This document shows, piece by piece, positions 25,879 through 34,425 of a stretch of 64,000 nt of DNA. Numbering within the stretch: the stretch's first letter is position 1; every line of letters starts with the position of its first letter. The translations under genes and the position numbers were made by a program. Below the pieces are notes generated by a model. It was not told the origin of the DNA. It saw nothing but the letters and a program-made list of their open reading frames with translations, and did no database searches. This DNA is from Atlantibacter sp032062175 (GTDB lineage Bacteria; Pseudomonadota; Gammaproteobacteria; Enterobacterales; Enterobacteriaceae): contig NZ_DAMBQK010000006.1 in the NCBI RefSeq assembly GCF_032062175.1, forward strand, positions 1 to 64,000, read 5' to 3'.

Positions 25879-27135
25879 ATGAATTATAAGCTGCAGCTGA
25901 AAGTGCTCTCGTTTCTGCAGTTCTGCTTGTGGGGAAGCTGGCTGACAACGCTGGGTTCCTACATGTTCGTCACCCTGAAGTTCGATGGCGCGTCCATCGG
26001 CGCAGTGTATAGCTCACTCGGGATCGCGGCGGTATTTATGCCGACGCTGCTGGGGATCGTGGCGGATAAGTGGATCAGCGCCAAATGGGTGTATGCGTTC
26101 TGTCATCTGGTCGGTGCCGCGACGCTGTTTATGGCGGCGAACGTCACCACGCCAACCGAGATGTTTGTGGTGATCCTCATTAACTCGCTGGCCTATATGC
26201 CAACGCTGGGTCTGGTAAACACCATCTCTTACTACCGTTTGCAGCAGGCCGGGCGCGATATCGTCACCGACTTCCCGCCTATCCGTATCTGGGGCACTAT
26301 CGGCTTTATTCTGGCGATGTGGGCGGTGAGCTTCTCTGGCTTCGAACTGAGCCATATGCAGCTGTACATCGGCGCGGCGCTGTCTCTGGTGCTGGTGCTG
26401 TTTACCCTGACCCTGCCGCACGTGCCGGTATCCAACCAGCAGAAAAACCAGAGCTGGTCTACCATGCTGGGCCTCGATGCGTTTGCGCTGCTGAAAAACA
26501 AGCGTATGGCGATTTTCTTTATCTTCTCCATGCTGCTGGGCGCGGAACTGCAAATTACCAATATGTTTGGCAACACCTTCCTGCACAGCTTCGATCAGGA
26601 TCCACTGTTCTCTGGCAGCTTTATCGTGCAACACGCCTCGGTGCTGATGTCGATTTCGCAGATTTCCGAGACCGTGTTCATCCTGACTATTCCGTTCTTC
26701 CTGAGCCGTTACGGCATCAAGAAAGTGATGCTGATCAGTATCATCGCCTGGATGCTGCGCTTCGGCCTGTTCGCCTACGGCGATCCGTCACCAATGGGCA
26801 CCGTGCTGCTGGTTCTGTCGATGATCGTCTACGGCTGCGCCTTCGACTTCTTCAACGTTTCCGGTTCGATGTTTGTTGAGCAGGAAGTGAAACCGGCTAT
26901 CCGCGCCAGCGCCCAGGGCATGTTCCTGATGATGACCAACGGCTTCGGCTGTATCCTCGGCGGCGTGGTGAGCGGCAAAGTGGTTGAGCATTACACCCTG
27001 AACGGCATTACCGACTGGCAAACCGTGTGGCTGATTTTCGCGGGCTACTCGCTGGTTCTGGCCTTCGCGTTCGTGGCGCTGTTCAAATATAAACATGTGA
27101 AAGCGCCCGTTGCGAGCGTTCCGCACAGCGCCTGA
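25879..27135 (+). CDS. nupG: Nucleoside:proton symporter NupG
   Basis: An inner-membrane major facilitator of the NHS family that imports purine and pyrimidine nucleosides. The protein has 418 residues, the same as E. coli, with about 12 hydrophobic segments and family stretches such as LQFCLWGSWLTTLGSYMF. The start is set at the ATG after GTGAGGAAAATAAC. The 200-base upstream region is where E. coli has CRP, CytR and DeoR sites; I see no clear full CRP palindrome, so regulation here is not asserted. Confidence 0.96.
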   Translation: MNYKLQLKVLSFLQFCLWGSWLTTLGSYMFVTLKFDGASIGAVYSSLGIAAVFMPTLLGIVADKWISAKWVYAFCHLVGAATLFMAANVTTPTEMFVVILINSLAYMPTLGLVNTISYYRLQQAGRDIVTDFPPIRIWGTIGFILAMWAVSFSGFELSHMQLYIGAALSLVLVLFTLTLPHVPVSNQQKNQSWSTMLGLDAFALLKNKRMAIFFIFSMLLGAELQITNMFGNTFLHSFDQDPLFSGSFIVQHASVLMSISQISETVFILTIPFFLSRYGIKKVMLISIIAWMLRFGLFAYGDPSPMGTVLLVLSMIVYGCAFDFFNVSGSMFVEQEVKPAIRASAQGMFLMMTNGFGCILGGVVSGKVVEHYTLNGITDWQTVWLIFAGYSLVLAFAFVALFKYKHVKAPVASVPHSA

Positions 27136-27152
27136 TCGCGTTTCTTAAAGTA

Positions 27153-27183
27153 AAAATGCCGACCACAGGGTCGGCATTTTTTT
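27153..27183. terminator. Bidirectional terminator between nupG and speC
   Basis: AAAATGCCGACC and GGTCGGCATTTT pair around a four-base loop with A and T runs at either end, serving both convergent genes. Confidence 0.9.
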
Positions 27184-29317
27184 AGCCTTTCAGCACGTTT
27201 CCATACAGCCGCTTGATCCCGTCGGCATCGGTTTCACTGTACACGCCCTGTAGCTCCGGCGAGAAGCCCGGCAGCAAATTCACGCCCTCTTCCAGCGCCA
27301 GGAAGTAGCGCTGCACCGCCCCGCCCCACACCTCGCCCGGCACTACGCACAGCACACCCGGCGGGTACGGCAATGCACCCTCCGCCGCGATGCGCCCGGC
27401 GGATTCGCTAATGCGCACCAGCTCGACGTTGCCACGGATAAACTCGCGGTTGGCGTCCTGCGGGTTCATCATCACCTGCGGCAGTTCGGCTTTGCGGAAC
27501 ATCGCTTTTTGCAGGTCTTTGACGTTAAAGCTGACGTACAGGTCGTGCATCTCCTGGCATAGCTGGCGCAACGTATAGCCTTTATAGCGCACGGCGTATT
27601 TTTGCCAGATGGTCGGTAGCACGTCCGAGAGCGGCGAATCCTGCTCGATGTGGCGTTCGAACTGCGCCAGCAGCGCCACCAGATGAGCCATTTTCTGCGG
27701 GCTTTCCGCCGGGGTCAGCAGGAACAGGATCGAGTTGAGGTCGGCTTTCTCCGGCACCAGGCCGTTTTCACGCAGGTAGTTCGCCAGAATGGTCGCCGGC
27801 ACACCGAAAGCGGCATATTCGCCGGTTTGTGCGTCGATACCCGGCGTGGTGAGCAGTAACTTGCAGGGATCAACAAAATATTGCTCATCGGCATAGCCGT
27901 CAAAACCGTGCCAGCGTTCGCCGGGGATAAAGCTGAAGAAGCGGCGTTCACTGGCGATAAGCGATGTGGGATGCTCCTGCCAGAGTTTACCGTCCACCTT
28001 CGGCGGCACAAAAGGTGTAATCATCGAACACTGGCTGAGAATGGCTTTACGCGCTTCGATACCCAGTTCCACGCACTCGGCCCACAGGCGGCGGCCACTC
28101 TCGCCCTCATGGATTTTGGCGTTAACGTCCAGCGCGGCAAACAGCGGGTAAAAGGGGCTGGTGGAAGCATGCAGCATAAACGCGTTATTCAGGCGCTTAT
28201 GCGGGCAAAACCGCGCCTGACCACGCACGTGGTTATCCTTTTTGTGGATTTGCGAGGTCTGAGAAAAACCGGCCTGCTGTTTGTGCACCGACTGGGTGAC
28301 AAAAATCCCCGGATCGTTTTCGTTCAGCTCCAGCAGCAACGGCGAGCAGTCGGCCATCATCGGGATAAACTGCTCGTAGCCCACCCAGGCGGAGTCAAAC
28401 AGGATGTAGTCGCACAGACAGCCGATTTTGTCGATCACCTGGCGGGCGTTGTAAATGGTGCCATCATAGGTGCCGAGCTGGATCACCGCCAGACGGAACG
28501 GACGCGGCTCATCGGCACGCTCCGGCGCGGCTTCGCGGATTAACTCGCGCAGATACGCCTCGTCGAAGCAGTGCTCATCAATCCCGCCAATAAAGCCGAA
28601 CGGATTGCGCGCCGCTTCCAGGTACACCGGCGTTGCGCCCGCCTGGATCAACGCGCCGTGATGGTTGGATTTATGGTTGTTGCGGTCGAACAGCACCAGG
28701 TCGCCACGGGTCAGCAGCGCGTTGGTTACCACTTTGTTGGCGGCGGAGGTGCCGTTGAGCACGAAATAGGTTTTATCGGCGTTAAACACCTTAGCGGCAA
28801 ACTTCTGCGCGTGTTTGGCCGAGCCTTCGTGGATCAGCAAATCGCCCAGCTTCACATCGGCGTTGCACATATCGGCGCGGAACACGTTCTCGCCGAAGAA
28901 ATCGTAAAACTGACGCCCTGCCGGATGCTTTTTGAAAAATTCGCCGTGCTGATGCCCTGGACAGGCAAAGGTACTGTTTTGCATTTCGACGTACTGATAA
29001 AGAGTATCGAAAAACGGCGGCAGCAGGTTTTCTTCATAGCGCGTGGCAGCGGCTTCCAGTTCGAGAAACGACTGTGCCTTGCCGTCAATCACGCCGGTAA
29101 TCGCGTCCAGCTCCAGCGGGGTTTCACTCAGCACGAACACCGGCAGATTAAATCCGGTGCGTTTCAACAACGCCAGAATGCCGCTGCGGGTATCGGCAAC
29201 GGTCAGCACCACGGCGGCGACATCGGTAAAGTCAGTATTATCCAGCGTGACCACCTCGCGGTGGGTGGAGAGCGCACAGGCAATGTCGTGACTGGCTGCA
29301 ATTTTTAACGATTTCAT
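27182..29317 (-). CDS. speC: Constitutive ornithine decarboxylase
   Basis: This PLP enzyme decarboxylates ornithine to putrescine in the cytoplasm. The 711 residues equal E. coli SpeC, with the three regions of the prokaryotic ornithine/lysine/arginine decarboxylase fold. The PLP lysine is in TQSVHKQQAGFSQTSQ near residue 355. The ATG giving MKSLKIAASHD is chosen from comparison with E. coli although the frame is open for 15 more codons. A long structured leader precedes it on the minus strand. Confidence 0.97.
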   Translation of the reverse strand: MKSLKIAASHDIACALSTHREVVTLDNTDFTDVAAVVLTVADTRSGILALLKRTGFNLPVFVLSETPLELDAITGVIDGKAQSFLELEAAATRYEENLLPPFFDTLYQYVEMQNSTFACPGHQHGEFFKKHPAGRQFYDFFGENVFRADMCNADVKLGDLLIHEGSAKHAQKFAAKVFNADKTYFVLNGTSAANKVVTNALLTRGDLVLFDRNNHKSNHHGALIQAGATPVYLEAARNPFGFIGGIDEHCFDEAYLRELIREAAPERADEPRPFRLAVIQLGTYDGTIYNARQVIDKIGCLCDYILFDSAWVGYEQFIPMMADCSPLLLELNENDPGIFVTQSVHKQQAGFSQTSQIHKKDNHVRGQARFCPHKRLNNAFMLHASTSPFYPLFAALDVNAKIHEGESGRRLWAECVELGIEARKAILSQCSMITPFVPPKVDGKLWQEHPTSLIASERRFFSFIPGERWHGFDGYADEQYFVDPCKLLLTTPGIDAQTGEYAAFGVPATILANYLRENGLVPEKADLNSILFLLTPAESPQKMAHLVALLAQFERHIEQDSPLSDVLPTIWQKYAVRYKGYTLRQLCQEMHDLYVSFNVKDLQKAMFRKAELPQVMMNPQDANREFIRGNVELVRISESAGRIAAEGALPYPPGVLCVVPGEVWGGAVQRYFLALEEGVNLLPGFSPELQGVYSETDADGIKRLYGNVLKG

Positions 29318-29859
29318 AAGCAACAAAAGCCTTAAAGGGAGTAAGTGCCAACAGGCAAGCACAGGGAGTTCATCCCGGTATGGCGTCTTTGGTGAAACTG
29401 GAAACAGCTCCGACCGCCTGACATCAGTAAAAACAGAATGTATCTGGTCTTACTGATGTCCTGGAGTGGGCGTGCGTTGGCCTCACCGCATGGTGAGTGT
29501 AGGCAATAACGGACTGAGAGCACGGGCAAGCGGCTGCATGGCAGAACGCAGTCTGTAAGTGACAGGCGTGGAAAACGACCTCATCATACAAGCCTCGTGT
29601 CAGGGAAGCGGAAAATTCGCGCAATCATGGCAGCTTTGCCCGGCCCGTGCAAGGCGCAATCGATAAACTGCATAACTCGGCAAAGATTATTCAGGTAAAT
29701 TATTGATACTATCAGGCAATGCCATGCACAGCGGGGGAACCTTGACGAACCGCAAGGCATTAAAACGCACATTAAGCGCATGAAAACGCATTCGTAACAT
29801 CAATAAAAATACGATTTTTTAGCGCGTCTGGCGGTAAAAAAGACGCATCGGGAGAACAC
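29318..29859. other. speC-yqgA intergenic region with structured speC leader
   Basis: I found no convincing gene in these 542 bases. The part proximal to speC holds an 11-bp perfect inverted repeat, GACATCAGTAA (29420-29430) and TTACTGATGTC (29450-29460), with an inner CAGA/TCTG pair, and a second stem CTCACC/GGTGAG at 29482-29497. Both would lie in the speC 5' leader. The part near yqgA is AT-rich, as expected for promoters. Confidence 0.6.
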
Positions 29860-30570
29860 ATGGTTACTGGTCCTTTTATCAATGGTGCCGCCGTACTGAT
29901 TGGCGGATTATTAGGCGCACTGCTGGGTTCAAAATTACCGGAGCGGCTGCGGGTGACAATGCCATCGATATTCGGTCTGGCTTCCCTCGGCATTGGGGTG
30001 CTGCTGATCGTTAAATGCGCCAACCTGCCGGTGATGGTGCTTTCCACCCTGCTCGGCACCATTATCGGCGAGCTGTGCTATATGGAGCGCGGCATTAACG
30101 CCGCCGCAGGCAAAGCGCGTTCGCTGCTGGACAAAGGCGGTAAAAACGGTGGCCACGACGCGTTTATTCAGAACTTCGTCGCCATCCTGATTCTATTTTG
30201 CGCCAGCGGCACCGGGGTGTTTGGCGCGATGCAGGAAGGCATGACTGGCGACCCGACCATCCTGATCGCCAAATCGTTTCTCGATTTCTTTACCGCGATG
30301 ATTTTCGCCACCACGCTCGGTGTGGCAGTGGCGTTTATCGCATTTCCATTGATGGCGATCCAGTTAACCCTCGCCTGGTGCGCGGCGATTATCCTGCCGC
30401 TTACCACGCCTGCGATGATGGCCGATTTCACCGCCGTCGGCGGCGTGCTGCTACTGGCAACCGGGCTGCGGATTTGCGGTATCAAGATGTTCCCGGTGGT
30501 GAATATGCTGCCTGCGCTGGTGATCGGCATGCCGATATCAGCCCTGTGGATGCACTTTTTCGGTGGGTAA
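29860..30570 (+). CDS. yqgA: YqgA family membrane protein (DUF554)
   Basis: A 236-residue inner-membrane protein with about seven hydrophobic segments and the start MVTGPFINGAAVLIGGLLGALLG, typical of the DUF554 family. E. coli YqgA occupies the same place between speC and the tRNA-Phe. The function is not established; the family resembles small transport-type membrane proteins. Confidence 0.93.
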   Translation: MVTGPFINGAAVLIGGLLGALLGSKLPERLRVTMPSIFGLASLGIGVLLIVKCANLPVMVLSTLLGTIIGELCYMERGINAAAGKARSLLDKGGKNGGHDAFIQNFVAILILFCASGTGVFGAMQEGMTGDPTILIAKSFLDFFTAMIFATTLGVAVAFIAFPLMAIQLTLAWCAAIILPLTTPAMMADFTAVGGVLLLATGLRICGIKMFPVVNMLPALVIGMPISALWMHFFGG

Positions 30571-30635
30571 AGTGATGGGATTGTCGTCAACCTGGCGGCA
30601 TAATGCGCATCTGAACGGAATACACGGAAATTTCG

Positions 30636-30664
30636 TTGACGCGGTACGGTGAATCGGGTTTAAT
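30636..30664 (+). promoter_or_regulatory. Sigma-70 promoter of the tRNA-Phe gene
   Basis: TTGACG and TTTAAT are separated by exactly 17 bases and followed by a GC-rich stretch (GCGCCCC) just before the tRNA. This is the discriminator type typical of stringently controlled stable RNA promoters. Confidence 0.8.
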
Positions 30665-30674
30665 GCGCCCCGTT

Positions 30675-30750
30675 GCCCGGATAGCTCAGTCGGTAGAGCA
30701 GGGGATTGAAAATCCCCGTGTCCTTGGTTCGATTCCGAGTCCGGGCACCA
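30675..30750 (+). tRNA. pheV: tRNA-Phe (anticodon GAA)
   Basis: A complete 76-base cloverleaf: acceptor arm GCCCGGA/TCCGGGC, D arm GCTC/GAGC, anticodon arm GGGGA/TCCCC with loop TTGAAAA (anticodon GAA), a T loop beginning TTCGATT, and an encoded 3' CCA. It occupies the E. coli pheV position downstream of yqgA, a frequent island integration site in enterics; accessory genes begin right after it. Confidence 0.98.
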
Positions 30751-30762
30751 CTATTCAAAGAA

Positions 30763-30784
30763 CCCGCCCACAAGGCGGGTTTTT
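30763..30784 (+). terminator. Terminator of the tRNA-Phe transcript
   Basis: CCCGCC and GGCGGG pair around a CACAA loop and are followed by T5, 12 bases past the tRNA. Confidence 0.88.
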
Positions 30785-30806
30785 GCTTTGTATTTTAATA
30801 ATATTT

Positions 30807-31160
30807 TCAAAGCGAACTTAATACCCTCTGCTTCATCTCTTTCACTGCCGCCTTTGCCAGTATTAGCTCTTCACGCAACGCCTGCGTTTCATTGGTATCA
30901 GGAACCAATACAATGCAACCGTCAGCAATTTTAACGGTGACATTCATTCCAGTATCAAATCCTGCGTCTCTTAACCATTTTCCGCTCAGATGCAGCGCTG
31001 GCGTGCTGGTATCACCCCGATTAGGCATATAGCCGACAGTGTAGCGACGTTGGGTTTTCGCGGTTTTTTCAGATGATATTGAGTCTGGGTAGGGATAGCA
31101 GCCATAAGGGCAGCCTCCTGTAACGTTTGATATTTCCGCCACTGGAGAGGTCAATCTCAC
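30807..31160 (-). CDS. symE: SymE-like toxin gene, probably frameshifted near its start
   Basis: Residues from about 39 to the end show the SymE/AbrB-like fold signature: RRYTVGYMPNRGDTSTPALH, then LSGKWLRDAGFDTG and GCIVLVPD. E. coli SymE is an SOS-induced endoribonuclease-like toxin controlled by LexA and the antisense RNA SymR. The open frame can begin at a GTG at 31160, giving 117 residues, but the only strong ribosome site (AGGAGG, 31114-31119) serves an ATG at 31105 that lies in another frame. A six-A run (31064-31069) between that ATG and the domain would restore the frame with one more A. The intact product, if any, is therefore uncertain. Confidence 0.6.
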   Translation of the reverse strand: MRLTSPVAEISNVTGGCPYGCYPYPDSISSEKTAKTQRRYTVGYMPNRGDTSTPALHLSGKWLRDAGFDTGMNVTVKIADGCIVLVPDTNETQALREELILAKAAVKEMKQRVLSSL

Positions 31161-31503
31161 GGGTGGCGGAACCAGGCGGGGTTGACCTTACCGGCGTTAC
31201 AGGAAACCGGCGCGTCTCGCGACGCCCCCGCCCGGCCCGCCATTGAGGTGTAGCCGTGCGCACGACATAAAAACGACGCTGGCGCGTCACATGTCGCCTG
31301 TAACAGTATTTCAGGAGGTCAATCCCGGTACCTGATCTTGCAGGTGCGGGTGAACGATACTGCTACCCGAAACTCACAGCAAGGGGTTTAAACCAGGGCT
31401 GGCGCAGTATCTTACGAATCCAGAATATATCTCGCAAATTCCCCACCTTGCACTTCCCCCTTTTTCAACTAAACCCTACTTTCACCATCATAAAGGAACG
31501 CTG
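31161..31503. other. Gene-poor segment after the SymE-like gene
   Basis: I find no supported gene in these 343 bases. The segment is GC-rich next to the symE-like gene, with a GTTGACC/GGTCAA inverted pair, and more AT-rich toward the YjdF gene. It resembles non-coding remains of a satellite-type mobile element, but I see no integrase or att repeat to prove it. Confidence 0.45.
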
Positions 31504-32127
31504 ATGAAATCCTCCCGTCCGCTCTTTCTCACCGCAGGTATCATACTGCTGGCATTGCTGATGATTTTCACCGCCTTCCACACCGAGCGCAAACTCACCT
31601 GGCTGCTCGAAGTCATGCCGCTTTTTATCATCGTGCCGATCCTCTGGATAACCGCAAAACGCTACCCGCTCACGCCCCTGCTCTATTCACTCATTTTTAT
31701 CGGCTGCGTTTCTCTTATCGTTGGCGGGATGTATTCCTACGCCCGCGTTCCCGTCGGTTTTTATCTTCAGGATTTGCTGGGCGTCGATCGCAACCCCTAT
31801 GACCGTATCGGTCACGTCCTCCAGGGGCTGGTGGTGTCGCTGTCGGCGCGGGAAGTTTTGCTACGCGGCGGCTATCGGCTCGGCGCTAAGATGTTGGGCT
31901 TTTTAGTATGCTGCGTCACGCTTGCCATCAGCGCCTTTTATGAACTGATCGAGTGGTGGGTGGCGCTGATCCTCGGCAAGGACGCGGATGATTTCCTCGG
32001 TACCCAGGGTTATGAATGGGATACCCAGGCCGATATGCTATGCGCCCTGATGGGCGCGATGTTCTCGGTGTTTATTCTTGGCCGCTGGCATTCGCGACAG
32101 CTTAAAAAGTTGATCTCACGATCCTGA
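31504..32127 (+). CDS. YjdF family membrane protein (DUF2238), copy 1
   Basis: A 207-residue inner-membrane protein with five to six hydrophobic segments and the DUF2238 signatures YDRIGHVLQGL and ISAFYELIEWWVALILG, plus the C-terminal GTQGYEWDTQADMLCALMGA. E. coli yjdF lies elsewhere in the chromosome and its function is unknown. A second copy, about 60 percent identical by eye, occurs at 37493-38104 on the other side of the RpiB/ABC operon. Confidence 0.88.
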   Translation: MKSSRPLFLTAGIILLALLMIFTAFHTERKLTWLLEVMPLFIIVPILWITAKRYPLTPLLYSLIFIGCVSLIVGGMYSYARVPVGFYLQDLLGVDRNPYDRIGHVLQGLVVSLSAREVLLRGGYRLGAKMLGFLVCCVTLAISAFYELIEWWVALILGKDADDFLGTQGYEWDTQADMLCALMGAMFSVFILGRWHSRQLKKLISRS

Positions 32128-32237
32128 AGATCTTCCTCCCCCAGCCAGTCAAATCAATAATTGCAATCCCGCTCACAAAACCACCAGATTAATTATCGAT
32201 CAACATCACATTAATAATTTCTTAACATATCTACCAT

Positions 32238-32248
32238 TGGTATTACCA
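32238..32248. promoter_or_regulatory. FadR/PdhR-type operator before the FCD regulator
   Basis: TGGTATTACCA is an 11-bp dyad that fits the FCD-family consensus TNGTNNNACNA. It sits 24 bases before the regulator start, as expected for an autoregulated operon promoter. Confidence 0.6.
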
Positions 32249-32271
32249 CTTAAGACCACCGGTAAAATCAT

Positions 32272-33015
32272 ATGGATATCAAACGCGAAAAGACGGAAAG
32301 CAGCAGCGGCCATGACCGCGTCGTTAAATTTTTACGCGAGCAGTTGTTAAGCGGGGCGTTGCGCGCGGGCGACAGTTTGCTTCCTGAGCGCGAGCTTTCT
32401 GCCAGATTAGGCGTCAGCCGCCCGGTATTGCGGGAAGCGCTAAGAGCGCTGGCGATGATTGGTGCCGTCGAGATCCGTCACGGCATCGGCACGGTGGTGA
32501 CAAAACCTGACGTGTCGGTTTTCGGTGAATTCTTTACCTTCGTGCTGGCCCACCAGCCGAATGTGGTGGATGACGTGATGCAGGCACGAATCGCCATTGA
32601 ACGACAGGCTGTGCGCCTCGCCTGCCGCCGGGCAACGCAAAGTGATTACGATCGTCTGGCCGCCTGCCTGCGCGACATCAGCGATACCATCCATGAACCG
32701 GAATTAGGCGGACGAGCCGACTTTCGTTTTCATGAAACCATCGTCAACGCATCGGGCTCGCCAACGCTTATCAATATTTATCAGTCGATCGGCGTGCTGA
32801 TGCAGCGCTCCCACCTCGACAGACGTGAACAAATTATTCAGGTGGAAGGCATTGAAGCGTTCCTCATCGATCACCACCGCGCCATTTTTGCCGCCATCGT
32901 CGAACGAGACGAAGACAAAGCCGATGACTTACTGAGCCGCCATTTTGAAATTGGCGCCGATTTCCGTCGTCGCGCCACCATTCGCATGGTGGGTTCTCAA
33001 CCTTTTGCTGACTAA
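32272..33015 (+). CDS. FCD-domain GntR-family transcriptional regulator
   Basis: A 247-residue regulator with an N-terminal winged helix-turn-helix (LLPERELSARLGVSRPVLREALR, about residues 40-62) and a C-terminal FCD ligand-binding domain. The FCD metal-site pattern is visible as Asp/Arg-rich FRFHETIVNASG and later DHHRAIF and SRHFEIG histidines. It is the first gene of a co-directional operon with an RpiB-like isomerase, a dehydrogenase and an amino-acid-type ABC transporter, and probably represses them until the substrate or a metabolite binds. The effector is unknown. Confidence 0.9.
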   Translation: MDIKREKTESSSGHDRVVKFLREQLLSGALRAGDSLLPERELSARLGVSRPVLREALRALAMIGAVEIRHGIGTVVTKPDVSVFGEFFTFVLAHQPNVVDDVMQARIAIERQAVRLACRRATQSDYDRLAACLRDISDTIHEPELGGRADFRFHETIVNASGSPTLINIYQSIGVLMQRSHLDRREQIIQVEGIEAFLIDHHRAIFAAIVERDEDKADDLLSRHFEIGADFRRRATIRMVGSQPFAD

Positions 33016-33037
33016 CCCCCTTAATAAGGAAACGCAG

Positions 33038-33484
33038 ATGCAGATCGTAATTGGCAGTGACCACGCAGGATTTCACCTTAAGCAGGAACTCATCCAGTGG
33101 CTGGCGCAAGCGGGCCACCAGATTGACGATGTGGGCAGTTATGACCCTGAGCCTGTGGATTTTCCCGATATTGCGTTCGCGGTGTGTAGCAAAGTCCGCG
33201 AAAGCCATGGCCTGCGCGGAATTCTGGTATGCGGTACCGGCGTGGGCGCGGTGATTGCCGCCAACAAAATCAAAGGCATCCGCGCTGCGGTGGGGCATGA
33301 CGTGCATTCAGCCCATCAGTCCGTGGAGCACGATGACGTCAATGTGTTGTGTATCGGTGCGCAGATCGTTGGCCCCTGGCTGGCGCGCGATCTGATTGAC
33401 GCCTTTTTGCAGGCAACCTTCGTTCAGGATGCCGACTTCATCCGCCGCGTCGAGAAGCTGGCGCAACTCGAGCAACATAACTAA
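33038..33484 (+). CDS. RpiB/LacA/LacB-family sugar isomerase
   Basis: A 148-residue protein of the RpiB family, which interconverts aldose and ketose phosphates. The conserved SDHAGF (residues 7-12), catalytic Cys65 in GILVCGTGVG, the AANKIKGIRA stretch and His98 in EHDDVNVL are all present, so the active site looks complete. The start is at the ATG after AAGGAAACGCAG. It lies 22 bases after the regulator. In known C4 sugar/acid pathways RpiB-like enzymes isomerise erythrulose phosphates; no kinase is present in this operon, so the substrate is unclear. Confidence 0.85.
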   Translation: MQIVIGSDHAGFHLKQELIQWLAQAGHQIDDVGSYDPEPVDFPDIAFAVCSKVRESHGLRGILVCGTGVGAVIAANKIKGIRAAVGHDVHSAHQSVEHDDVNVLCIGAQIVGPWLARDLIDAFLQATFVQDADFIRRVEKLAQLEQHN

Positions 33485-33502
33485 TCAGCAAGGAGACTCC
33501 TG

Positions 33503-34411
33503 ATGAAGACTGCTACTTCCGGCATCGTTGGCTTTCTTGGCTTAGGCGTGATGGGGCGCGAGATGGCGCGCAATCTCGCTCAGGCGGGCTACACCGTGCG
33601 CGCGTTTGATATTGTCAGCGGCGCGGGCGATGCGTTGCGCCAGTTCGGTGTTGAAATCGTTAATGATATCCCCTCTGCGGTCAGCGATGCGGATATCGTC
33701 ATTTCCATGCTGCCGGACACCCCGCAGGTTGAAGAGATCGTGCGTGGTCCTCAGGGGCTGTTAGCTGTCCCGCCACGTGGAAAACTGTATGTCGATATGA
33801 GTACCATCGCGCCGGAAGCCACACGCAAGCTGAGCCAGGAGCTGGCGGCTGCGGGCGTGACCATGCTGGATGCGCCGGTCTCCGGCGGACCGATTGGCGC
33901 TAAAAACGGCACTCTGACCATCATGGCAGGCGGTGAAGCCCACGGCTTTGAGCAGGCAACGCCTTATCTGCGCGCCATGGGCACCACGTTAAATCACGTT
34001 GGCGCATCCGGTGCCGGGCAAACCGTGAAGCTATGTAACCAGCTGATTTGCGGCATCAATATTCAGGCGATTTGCGAAGCATTAGCGCTGGCTCGCGCCT
34101 GGGATATCAATTTGCCGCAAATGCGTGAGGTGCTGCTGGGTGGTTCCGCCGCATCGTGGATGCTCGACAAACTGGGCCCTGCGATGATCGAAGGCGATGA
34201 CTCCGCCGGTTTTCGCATTGATTTGATGATGAAAGATCTGCGTCTGGTTTTAGAAGCGGCACAGAAACATCCGGTCCCCCTCCCTGCCACGGCCCTGGTT
34301 GCCACCCAATACCAGAATGCGCAGGCATACGGTGAAGGAGCCAACGGCAACCAGGCACTTTTCAAAGTCTATGACCGGTTGACCGGCCAGCAGACCGCAA
34401 AAAACAATTAA
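33503..34411 (+). CDS. NAD(P)-dependent 3-hydroxyacid dehydrogenase (HIBADH/GarR family)
   Basis: A 302-residue beta-hydroxyacid dehydrogenase. The N-terminal dinucleotide fold GFLGLGVMGREMARNL (about residues 10-25), the substrate loop DAPVSGGPIGAKNG (123-136) and the catalytic Lys176 with Asn179 in GAGQTVKLCNQ are intact. The family includes 3-hydroxyisobutyrate, tartronate semialdehyde and L-threonate dehydrogenases; the actual substrate cannot be read from sequence. It lies 18 bases after the RpiB-like gene and 14 before the first permease gene. Confidence 0.87.
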   Translation: MKTATSGIVGFLGLGVMGREMARNLAQAGYTVRAFDIVSGAGDALRQFGVEIVNDIPSAVSDADIVISMLPDTPQVEEIVRGPQGLLAVPPRGKLYVDMSTIAPEATRKLSQELAAAGVTMLDAPVSGGPIGAKNGTLTIMAGGEAHGFEQATPYLRAMGTTLNHVGASGAGQTVKLCNQLICGINIQAICEALALARAWDINLPQMREVLLGGSAASWMLDKLGPAMIEGDDSAGFRIDLMMKDLRLVLEAAQKHPVPLPATALVATQYQNAQAYGEGANGNQALFKVYDRLTGQQTAKNN

Positions 34412-34425
34412 CCGGGGCGAAAGTC

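Noticed and set aside
31069..31290. Possible 73-aa gene overlapping the symE start region on the minus strand
   Set aside because: It overlaps the symE-like gene in another frame and has no clear domain; it looks like non-coding satellite DNA with an open frame, so it was not annotated.
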